A DNA stretch of 64,000 nucleotides, from the NCBI GenBank assembly GCA_020638135.1, contig JACKJE010000006.1, positions 62,001-126,000 on the forward strand, read 5' to 3'. Positions 1 to 6,644 of this stretch are shown here, piece after piece (the first letter of the stretch is position 1; each line of letters opens with the position of its first letter). The position numbers were made by a program, and so were the translations under genes. The notes below the pieces were generated by a model. The model ran no database searches. It saw only the letters and a list, made by a program, of their open reading frames with translations, and was not told the DNA's origin. The stretch is from Methylobacteriaceae bacterium. GTDB lineage: Bacteria; Pseudomonadota; Alphaproteobacteria; Rhizobiales; Beijerinckiaceae.

Positions 1-431
1 CTGTCGTGTCCGATGATCGTCGTGACATGCGCGAACATGGCGGCGACGTCGGGCGGCGTTACGCTGGCCGAGGCTGCGGCGCCCGCAGCAAGCGGCCAGA
101 GGCGCAACGGCGTGTCGTCGCGGGAGGCTGGAACGAGCATGTTGTTCAGGGGATCGCCGAAATAGAAAGTCTGCCCCGCTCTCGTGGTCGCAATATGCAT
201 GCCGGCCGGCCAGGCGTCGGCCTGCGCAAACAGCGCGCGCTGCGCGGCGAAGCCCGCTATGGCGCCGGCCGCCGCGAGCAGGGTTGGGACGTCAATATGG
301 CCGTCGAACGCCATCTCAGCCGGCAGGTTCCGGAAAAGGTCGCCGAAAGCGAAATTGCAGGCGGCGAAACGTTCGGCGCCTTCCCAGGGAAATTGCGGTT
401 CGTCCGGTTTCAATTGCAGGCGCTGGTTCAT
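1..431 (-). CDS. Hypothetical protein, truncated by the window edge
   Basis: The reverse strand is open from an ATG at 431 to the window edge, giving 143 codons beginning MNQRLQLKPDEPQF. The protein is acidic to neutral with alternating hydrophobic and charged stretches and contains the phrase FYFGDPLNNMLVP. I see no signal peptide, membrane segment or cofactor motif and cannot assign a family. It is divergent from the CoxL-like gene, with about 200 bases between the starts, so the two could share a promoter region. The C-terminus lies outside the window. The reading frame on the opposite strand is judged a shadow. Confidence 0.6.
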   Translation of the reverse strand, partial: MNQRLQLKPDEPQFPWEGAERFAACNFAFGDLFRNLPAEMAFDGHIDVPTLLAAAGAIAGFAAQRALFAQADAWPAGMHIATTRAGQTFYFGDPLNNMLVPASRDDTPLRLWPLAAGAAASASVTPPDVAAMFAHVTTIIGHD

Positions 432-634
432 CGGGCTTCCTTTCCGGCGCAAGCTTGCGCCAGCCGCGGATGCGCCGATGTAGCTCAGCGCACAGGCCGC
501 GTTTCGACGTGCGGACGCGCGAGCGGGTCTGCCATGAGCGGCGTAACCTTCAACTCGGACGCTTCGGCGCTATAATTCCAACCCATTCCCCCATTCCTCG
601 GGGCCATGCGCCCCCTTCGCTCAAGAGATTGCCG

Positions 635-2965
635 ATGAACGCGCCCTTTGCCGATGTCCCCGAATTTTCGATCGGCAAGCCCGTACGACGCTCCGAGGAT
701 CCCGCACTGGTGCAGGGCAGGGGCCGCTATTCCGACGACATCTCCGTTGCGGGCCAGGTCTATGGCGTGGTGGTGCGCAGCCGGCACGCGCATGGCGCCA
801 TCAAGTCGATCGAGGCGGACGAAGCGCGCGCGATGCCGGGGGTGCTTGCCGTCTATACCGGCGCCGATCTCGCCGCCTATCACGCGCAGAAAAGCCCGTT
901 TCCGCTCAAGAGCGACGACGGTTCGCCGATGCGCGGCAATGGCACGATGTTCTTTGCGACCGACAAGGTCCGCTATGTCGGCGATCCCGTCGCGCTAGTC
1001 ATTGCGGAGAGCGAGATCGAGGCGCGCGAAGCGGCCGAGGCAATCGTCGTCGACATCGAACCGCTGCCCGCCGCCGTCGATGCGCGCGCGGCGACCGCGG
1101 CGGGCGCGCCGCAGGTCTATGCGGATGCCCCGAACAATATCGCGCTCGACCACACGCTCGGGGACATGGCGAAAGCGAAAGCGATCATCGCCGCCGCGAG
1201 ACATGTCGCGCGCCTGCGCATCGTCGACAATCGCGTAATGGTCGCGGCGATGGAGCCACGCGCGGCGCTGTTCGAGTACGATGCAGCAAGCGAACGCTTC
1301 ACCGCCCATATGCAGACGCAGGGCGTCTACGGCATGCGCAACGGACTTGCAGCCGCCATGGGCGTGGCGCCCGACAAGATGCATGTGCTGACCAGCCAGG
1401 TCGGCGGCTCGTTCGGCATGAAGGGTTCTGTCTTCCCCGAATATATCGCGCTGTTGCACGCGGCCCGCGATCTGAAGCGGCCGGTGAAATTCACGGAGCT
1501 GCGCTCTGAGAGTTTCGTCAGCGACCATCAGGGCCGCGACCATGATGTCGACGCCGAGCTCGCCCTCGACGCCGACGGCCATATTCTGGCGATGCGGATG
1601 ACGGGCTACGCCAATCTCGGCGCCTATATGACGCCGTTCGGCGTGCTGATCGGGGCGATCAACATTCATCGTAACGCGCAGAGCGTCTATCGCACGCCGA
1701 TCATGGCGACGAATATCAAATGCGTCCTGACGAATACCCCTCCGATCGGCGCCTATCGCGGCGCGGGACGGCCGGAAGGCAATTACATCATGGAACGCAT
1801 GATCGAGGAGGCCGCGCGCGTCAGCGGCATCGACGCGATCACGCTGCGCAGGCGCAATCACATCCGTCCCGAGGAATTGCCTTACACGACCGGCGTCGGC
1901 ACGATCTATGATTGCGGCGATTTCACCGGATTGCTCGACGCGGCGCTGGAGGCGGCGGATTACAAGGGCTTTGCGGCGCGCAAGGCCGAGAGTCTCTCAC
2001 GCGGGAAGCTGCGCGGGATTGGCGTCGGGCAATATCTGGAAATCACCGCGCCGCCGACCAACGAACTCGGCGAGATCATCTTCGAGGAAGACGGCAGCGT
2101 GACCATGCGCACCGGCACGCTCGATTTCGGGCAGGGCCATGCGACGACATTCGCGCAGGTTCTGGTCAGCCAGCTCGGTCTGCCCTTCGATCGCCTGCGC
2201 CTCGTGCAGGGCGACAGCGACCAGATCAGGATCGGCGGCGGCACCGGCGGCTCCAAGTCGACGATGGCGTCGGGCTCGGCCTTCATCGAGGCGAGCGAGC
2301 AGGTGATCGAGATCGGCAAGCGCGCCGCCTCGCATCTGCTCGAAGCCGCCGTCTCCGACATCGAGTTTTCGCGCGGCGCGTTTGCGGTCGCGGGCACCGA
2401 TCGCTCGATTGGCGTGATCGAACTGGCGAAGCGTCTGCGCACCGCGACGAACCTGCCGGAAGATTGCCCGAAGTCTCTGGACGTCAGCCACGTGCACAAG
2501 GCCTCGCCCTCGGCCTATCCGAACGGCTGCCATGTCGCCGAGGTCGAGGTCGATCCGGAGACGGGCATGGTCGCGGTCGTGCGCTACACGCTGATGAACG
2601 ATTTCGGCACGGTGGTGAATCCGATGATCGTGGAAGGGCAGGGCCATGGCGGCGTGATGCAGGCGATCGGCCAGGCGCTTCTCGAGCGCGTGGTGTTCGA
2701 CGACGAGGGCCAGCTCATCACCGGCTCCTTCGCCGATTACGCGATGCCGCGAGCGGAAGAGGCGCCGCCGTTTGCCGTGCACAACCGTCCGACCATCACC
2801 AAGACCAATCCGCTGGGCGCCAAGGGCTGCGGCGAGGCCGGCTGCGCCGGCGGCCTGCCGTCTGTGATGAACGCGCTGGTGGATGCGCTGAAAGAGCGGG
2901 GCGTGAGCCATGTGAATATGCCCGCGACGCCGGAGGTGGTGTGGCGGCTCGCGAACGGGATGTGA
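635..2965 (+). CDS. Xanthine dehydrogenase-family molybdopterin-binding subunit (form II CoxL-like)
   Basis: This 776-residue protein has the layout of the large, molybdenum-cofactor-binding subunit of molybdenum hydroxylases (CO dehydrogenase CoxL, aldehyde oxidase, xanthine dehydrogenase). Family motifs include VGGSFGMKG near residue 255, AYRGAGR near 373 and a C-terminal KGCGEAG (about 733) that would carry the catalytic Glu. The active-site loop reads AYRGAGR, as in form II CoxL-like proteins, not the AYRCSFR with the essential Cys of true aerobic CO dehydrogenase. CO oxidation is therefore not implied, and an aldehyde or N-heterocycle substrate is likelier. The start was chosen at ATG 635 because MNAPFADVPEFSIGKPVRR begins the conserved domain; upstream in-frame codons look non-coding. 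No small FeS (CoxS) or FAD (CoxM) subunit lies beside it. Confidence 0.9.
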   Translation: MNAPFADVPEFSIGKPVRRSEDPALVQGRGRYSDDISVAGQVYGVVVRSRHAHGAIKSIEADEARAMPGVLAVYTGADLAAYHAQKSPFPLKSDDGSPMRGNGTMFFATDKVRYVGDPVALVIAESEIEAREAAEAIVVDIEPLPAAVDARAATAAGAPQVYADAPNNIALDHTLGDMAKAKAIIAAARHVARLRIVDNRVMVAAMEPRAALFEYDAASERFTAHMQTQGVYGMRNGLAAAMGVAPDKMHVLTSQVGGSFGMKGSVFPEYIALLHAARDLKRPVKFTELRSESFVSDHQGRDHDVDAELALDADGHILAMRMTGYANLGAYMTPFGVLIGAINIHRNAQSVYRTPIMATNIKCVLTNTPPIGAYRGAGRPEGNYIMERMIEEAARVSGIDAITLRRRNHIRPEELPYTTGVGTIYDCGDFTGLLDAALEAADYKGFAARKAESLSRGKLRGIGVGQYLEITAPPTNELGEIIFEEDGSVTMRTGTLDFGQGHATTFAQVLVSQLGLPFDRLRLVQGDSDQIRIGGGTGGSKSTMASGSAFIEASEQVIEIGKRAASHLLEAAVSDIEFSRGAFAVAGTDRSIGVIELAKRLRTATNLPEDCPKSLDVSHVHKASPSAYPNGCHVAEVEVDPETGMVAVVRYTLMNDFGTVVNPMIVEGQGHGGVMQAIGQALLERVVFDDEGQLITGSFADYAMPRAEEAPPFAVHNRPTITKTNPLGAKGCGEAGCAGGLPSVMNALVDALKERGVSHVNMPATPEVVWRLANGM

Positions 2966-3018
2966 GGGCAGCGGCCCCTGTTCGCAACTTTGCCCGGTTT
3001 CGGTGTAAAACCCCGGCC

Positions 3019-4206
3019 ATGACAGCCCCTTCCGCCACTTCGGCGCCGGACGCCGCCCCGCCGGCCAAGCCCTCGCTGCTCGGCCTGACGCGCGGGGAGC
3101 TTGCCGACGCTCTGCGCGGCCTCGACCTGCCCGAGCGCGAAATCCGCATGCGCGTCAATCAGTTGTGGAACTGGATCTATTTCCATGGGGTCCGCGACTT
3201 CGACGCGATGCTCAACGTCTCGAAGGTTCTACGGGCGCGGCTGGCGGATCGTTTCACGCTCGCACGGCCGGAGGTCGTCAGCGAGCAGGTTTCCACCGAC
3301 GGCACCCGCAAGTGGCTGATCCGCATGCCGCCGGTCGACGCCAGAGACAAGGGCGTCGAGATCGAATGCGTCTACATCCCCGAGGCCGATCGCGGCACGC
3401 TTTGCGTGTCGAGCCAGGTCGGCTGCACGCTCACCTGCACCTTCTGCCACACTGGCACGCAAAAGCTGGTGCGCAACCTGACGACGCAGGAGATTGTCGC
3501 CCAGCTCGTCGTGGCGCGTGAAAAACTCGGCGACTTTCCGGGGCTGACGCCGCCCGACGATGGCATCGTGCCATCGGGCGAGGGTGTGCGCGCGGTGTCG
3601 AACGTCGTGTTCATGGGGATGGGCGAGCCGCTCTACAATCTCGACAATGTCTGCGACGCGCTCGCCATCATGTCTGATGGCGACGGGCTGTCGTTGTCGA
3701 AGCGCCGCATCACGGTCTCGACGTCGGGCGTCGTGCCGCAGATCGGCGAATTGGGCGCGCGTTCGGGCGCGATGCTGGCAATCTCGTTGCATGCCGTACG
3801 CGACGATCTGCGCGACAAGCTCGTGCCGCTCAACAAGAAATACGACATCGCCGAACTGCTGCAGGCCTGCCGCGACTATCCCGGCGCCTCGAACGCGCGG
3901 CGCATCACCTTTGAATATGTGATGCTCAAGGGCGTGAACGACAGCGACGCCGACGCGCGCGAACTGGTGCGGCTGCTCAAGGGCATTCCGGCCAAGATCA
4001 ATCTCATTCCCTTCAATCCGTGGCCCGGCGCGCCCTACGAATGCTCGGACTGGGGACGCATCGAGAAATTCTCCGACATCGTGTTCAACGCGGGCTATGC
4101 GAGCCCGGTGCGCACGCCGCGCGGTCGCGACATTCTGGCGGCCTGCGGACAGCTGAAGAGCGAGACGGAGAAGTTGCGCGCGCGGGCGCGGCTGGCGGCA
4201 GAGTAG
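3019..4206 (+). CDS. rlmN: Dual-specificity 23S rRNA A2503 / tRNA A37 C2-methyltransferase RlmN
   Basis: A radical-SAM methyltransferase of 395 residues. The cluster-binding CX3CX2C motif (CTLTCTFC) is near residues 136-143, followed by GMGEPLYN. The conserved Cys of the C-terminal segment (RDILAACGQLKSE) that forms the methyl-carrier thiol adduct is also present. RlmN adds a methyl group to C2 of adenosine 2503 in 23S rRNA and of A37 in some tRNAs. The start at 3019 begins MTAPSATSAPDAAPPAK, a disordered lead before the conserved LLGLTRGELADAL. It follows the CoxL-like gene by 53 bases but is functionally unrelated to it. A short dispersed repeat lies just after its stop. Confidence 0.97.
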   Translation: MTAPSATSAPDAAPPAKPSLLGLTRGELADALRGLDLPEREIRMRVNQLWNWIYFHGVRDFDAMLNVSKVLRARLADRFTLARPEVVSEQVSTDGTRKWLIRMPPVDARDKGVEIECVYIPEADRGTLCVSSQVGCTLTCTFCHTGTQKLVRNLTTQEIVAQLVVAREKLGDFPGLTPPDDGIVPSGEGVRAVSNVVFMGMGEPLYNLDNVCDALAIMSDGDGLSLSKRRITVSTSGVVPQIGELGARSGAMLAISLHAVRDDLRDKLVPLNKKYDIAELLQACRDYPGASNARRITFEYVMLKGVNDSDADARELVRLLKGIPAKINLIPFNPWPGAPYECSDWGRIEKFSDIVFNAGYASPVRTPRGRDILAACGQLKSETEKLRARARLAAE

Positions 4207-4218
4207 ATTTCCCCGAAT

Positions 4219-4264
4219 CCTCATCCTGAGGAGCGATGCGTCGCATTGCGTCTCGAAAGGATGG
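4219..4264. repeat. Dispersed palindromic repeat, family A (single unit)
   Basis: The stretch between convergent rlmN and dsbB reads CCTCATCCTGAGGAGC, then a GC-rich spacer, then GCGTCTCGAAAGGATGG. The same core occurs at about 52571-52612, inverted at 52637-52678 and inverted at 33149-33193. It is non-coding and foldable; RNA-processing or mobile origin is possible but unproven. Confidence 0.7.
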
Positions 4265-4275
4265 CCGAGGCGCAT

Positions 4276-4779
4276 TCACCCCTGTCGCATCACGTGGCCA
4301 GCGGCCAGCGAAGCGAGCGCCGCCAGCGCCGCCGAGATGAAGATATTGGCGTTGGCCAGCGAAAACCCGAAGATGCGCAGGCTCACCTCGTCGCAGCGCA
4401 CGACGCGCGTCTGCTGCAATTGCTTCATGAAATCGGCCACATTGCCCGCGCCCTGATAGGCGCCGGTGCAATCGGCGGGGCCCGGCCACCATTTGAATTC
4501 GACGCCCGTGTGATAGGCGGCGAGAACGGCGTTGGCGACGAAGGCGAGCGCGATCAGCGCGAATAGAAAGCGCGCGCCACGGCGGTTGGCCGGCGTCGCG
4601 AACCATGCTGCGAGCGCGAGCGGCAGGCCGAGGTAATAGGCGTAGCGCTGCTTGAGGCAGAGTTCGCAGGGCGCGTAGCCCAGCATCTGCGACGTCCATG
4701 CGCCGGCGAGCGTCGCGGCCACGATCGCGAAGATCACGAGCGCGATCGTGCGCGCATCCAGCCGCGCCAGCATCAGCAC
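4276..4779 (-). CDS. dsbB: Disulfide bond formation protein B (DsbB family)
   Basis: Inner-membrane protein of 167 residues with about four hydrophobic segments. Both redox cysteine pairs of DsbB are visible: CELC at residues 38-41 and a second pair at about C104 and C129 in the second periplasmic loop. In the family, DsbB reoxidises DsbA and passes electrons to quinone. The ATG overlaps the end of the upstream dedA-like gene by 7 bases, indicating a two-gene operon. Periplasmic thiol oxidation also affects c-type cytochrome maturation, which is prominent in this window, but a direct link is inference. Confidence 0.92.
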   Translation of the reverse strand: MLMLARLDARTIALVIFAIVAATLAGAWTSQMLGYAPCELCLKQRYAYYLGLPLALAAWFATPANRRGARFLFALIALAFVANAVLAAYHTGVEFKWWPGPADCTGAYQGAGNVADFMKQLQQTRVVRCDEVSLRIFGFSLANANIFISAALAALASLAAGHVMRQG

Positions 4780-5369
4780 GCCCCTCCGCCGCCCATTTTC
4801 GACACGACCCAGAATCCGAAGACGATCATGGCGAGGATCAAGATCATGAACGTGGCGAAATGACGGTCCAGCGCCTTCCTGATCGGGTCGCCGAACCGGT
4901 TGAGGATGCCGGCGAGGATGAAGAAGCGCGCGCCGCGCGTGATGAGCGACAGCAGGATGAACAGTGCGATGTTGTAGCCCGCGAAGCCGCTGACGATGGT
5001 CACGAGCTTGTAGGGGATGGGCGTCAGGCCCTTGAGCAGGATGATCAGCCAGCCGTATTTGTCGTAGCAGGCGCGCAGCACCAGCGCCTTCTCGTCATAG
5101 CCGTAGAAATGGATCAGCCATTTGCCGACGGATTCGTAAAGCACCGAACCGATCATGTAGCCGAGCACGCCGCCGACGACGGAGGCGATGGTGCACAGGC
5201 CCGCGTAGTACCAGGCGCGTTTCGGCTGCGCGAGCGACATCGGCACGAGGATGAGGTCAGGCGGCAGCGGGAAAAACGAGCTTTCCGCGAAGGCGATGAC
5301 GCCGAGCGCCCAGGTCGCGCGCGGCGAATCGGCCAGCGAGAGCGTCCAGTCGTAGAGCTTCTTGAACAT
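4773..5369 (-). CDS. DedA/SNARE-associated family membrane protein
   Basis: A 198-residue polytopic membrane protein with DedA features: FAESSFFPLPPDLILVPM near the N-terminus, a GYMIGSVLYESVG segment and the amphipathic ITRGARFFILAGILNRFG region. DedA proteins are undecaprenyl-phosphate or phospholipid flippases affecting membrane homeostasis. The start at 5369 (MFKKLYDWTLSLADSPRA) was preferred over an in-frame start at 5456 because the extra 29 residues are Arg/Pro-rich and unlike the family; AGGA lies just upstream of 5369. It overlaps dsbB by 7 bases and is first in that operon. Confidence 0.9.
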   Translation of the reverse strand: MFKKLYDWTLSLADSPRATWALGVIAFAESSFFPLPPDLILVPMSLAQPKRAWYYAGLCTIASVVGGVLGYMIGSVLYESVGKWLIHFYGYDEKALVLRACYDKYGWLIILLKGLTPIPYKLVTIVSGFAGYNIALFILLSLITRGARFFILAGILNRFGDPIRKALDRHFATFMILILAMIVFGFWVVSKMGGGGAC

Positions 5370-5581
5370 CGATCCTCGTGAACCGGCAGGGCGCGCGACG
5401 GCGCCGGGGCGAGGGCGCTGACGCAATACGACGGGCGCAGCGAGGGCTGGACACAAAGGCTCGATCGCCGCGACTCGCGAGCCCGAATAGCATTGCAGGC
5501 CGCTTTAGGCCAGTTACGCAAGCGCGGTTGACGGGCGCCCGCGCGCCGCTATGATCCGCGCGCTTTCCGGACCCCGGAAAC

Positions 5582-5666
5582 GCCCCTGTGGCGGAATTGG
5601 TAGACGCGCTCGACTCAAAATCGAGTTCCGCAAGGAGTGCTGGTTCGATCCCGGCCAGGGGCACCA
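5582..5666 (+). tRNA. tRNA-Leu, anticodon CAA
   Basis: The acceptor stem GCCCCTG (5582-5588) pairs with CAGGGGC (5656-5662), followed by discriminator A and an encoded CCA (5664-5666). The anticodon stem CTCGA/TCGAG encloses the loop CTCAAAA, giving anticodon CAA at 5616-5618, which reads UUG leucine codons. GGTTCGATCCC forms the T arm, and a long variable arm typical of class II tRNA-Leu lies between 5626 and about 5641. Total length is 85 bases. Confidence 0.97.
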
Positions 5667-5793
5667 TTTGGTCCGTCAGGACCGCTCGCAGGTCCTCGAC
5701 AGTCGCTTGCAATCGTCGGGAAATCGCCTTGCCGGGCGTCGGAGCTGCGCCGCTGCGATGGGCGCGTGCAAATCAGTTTGGGAAGTCCCAGCC

Positions 5794-5831
5794 GCGACGG
5801 CGTTTCTCCTGTGGTGAAGAAACGCCGTCGC
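5794..5831 (-). terminator. Strong stem-loop beyond the cytochrome operon
   Basis: A perfect 14-bp stem: GCGACGGCGTTTCT (5794-5807) pairs with AGAAACGCCGTCGC (5818-5831) around a 10-base loop. It lies 36 bases beyond the stop of the tetraheme cytochrome gene. There is no clear T-run on either side, so it may be a transcript-stabilising 3' hairpin rather than a classic terminator. The 126 bases between the tRNA and this hairpin hold nothing else I recognise. Confidence 0.6.
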
Positions 5832-5866
5832 CAGGGCCGTGGTGAAACGGCCGTCCGAATCGCCGC

Positions 5867-6544
5867 TCAGTTCTTCGGGGCGGGCGCGGGGGCGTCGGCC
5901 TTGGCCGGCGCGGCCTTGTCGCCGCCCTTGTCGTCATCGTCGTCGTCGAGCGGGTCCTTCGGCAGCTTGTGCGCGATGCCCTTGTGGCAATCGATGCAGG
6001 TCATGCCCTTCGCGAAGCCTTCCTTCATCTCCTTGGCCGCCTTGGGCGTCTGCTTGGAGAAGTCCATCGAATGTTCCTGATGGCAGTTGCGGCACTCGCG
6101 GGAATCGGACGAGCCCATCACCTTCCAGACGTTGCGCGCCATTTCGAGCCGCTTGGCCTCGAACTTCTCCGGCGTGTCGACCGTGCCCATCAGCTTGTGG
6201 AAGAGCTCGTTGGACGCCTGAATCTTGCGCTGCAGCTTGTAGATGTAGGGATGCGGCACGTGGCAGTCCGGGCAGGTCGCCCGCACGCCGGAGCGGTTCT
6301 TGAAGTGGATGGTTGACTGCAATTCCTTGTAAGGATTGTCGCGCATCTCGTGGCAGGAGATGCAGAAGGCCTCGGTGTTGCTGATCTCCAGCGTCCAGTT
6401 GAACGCGCCCCAGGCGATCGCGCCCGCAAGACCGGCGCCGACGACGATGACGCCGAGCGGCCAACGCGCGTTCGGCGTCCAGAAGAGGGTCCAGAGCCGC
6501 TTGATCAGGCCCTGCCGCTCGGAGGGCGCGCCATCCTGTGCCAT
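5867..6544 (-). CDS. NapC/NirT/CymA-family membrane-anchored tetraheme c-type cytochrome
   Basis: A 225-residue protein with one N-terminal membrane anchor (about 27-48) and four CXXCH haem sites at 61-65 (CISCH), 91-95 (CPDCH), 151-155 (CRNCH) and 183-187 (CIDCH). This is the NapC/NirT architecture, in which an anchored cytochrome exchanges electrons between the quinone pool and periplasmic partners. CymA of Shewanella does this for MtrAB. The tail after the last haem is unusual: seven Asp within eight residues, then Lys/Ala/Pro repeats, perhaps a flexible docking arm. The start at 6544 (MAQDGAPSERQG) puts a short cytoplasmic segment before the anchor; an upstream in-frame start would add 19 residues. 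It is the third gene of the MtrA-MtrB operon, 100 bases after mtrB. Confidence 0.93.
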   Translation of the reverse strand: MAQDGAPSERQGLIKRLWTLFWTPNARWPLGVIVVGAGLAGAIAWGAFNWTLEISNTEAFCISCHEMRDNPYKELQSTIHFKNRSGVRATCPDCHVPHPYIYKLQRKIQASNELFHKLMGTVDTPEKFEAKRLEMARNVWKVMGSSDSRECRNCHQEHSMDFSKQTPKAAKEMKEGFAKGMTCIDCHKGIAHKLPKDPLDDDDDDKGGDKAAPAKADAPAPAPKN

Positions 6545-6592
6545 GTCATGTCCTTGTCTGTTTACTGACTTTTGCGTCCGCTGAAAGGACGA

Positions 6593-6616
6593 GGCCCGCA
6601 ACTTGCGTTACGGGCC
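6593..6616 (-). promoter_or_regulatory. Intercistronic stem-loop between the porin and tetraheme genes
   Basis: On the transcribed strand, GGCCCGTAAC and GTTGCGGGCC form a 10-bp stem (one G-U pair) with a GCAA tetraloop. Followed by a T-containing stretch, it could partly terminate transcription or mark a processing site setting the relative levels of the two products. Confidence 0.5.
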
Positions 6617-6644
6617 CCGGTTTCACGTCATGCTCGCCGCTCGC

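Noticed and set aside
635..2965. Aerobic CO dehydrogenase large subunit
   Set aside because: The active-site loop is AYRGAGR, not AYRCSFR, and no CoxS/CoxM genes are nearby.
5551..5845. Small plus-strand proteins across the tRNA gene
   Set aside because: They are readings through tRNA-Leu and the adjacent hairpin with no ribosome site or motif.
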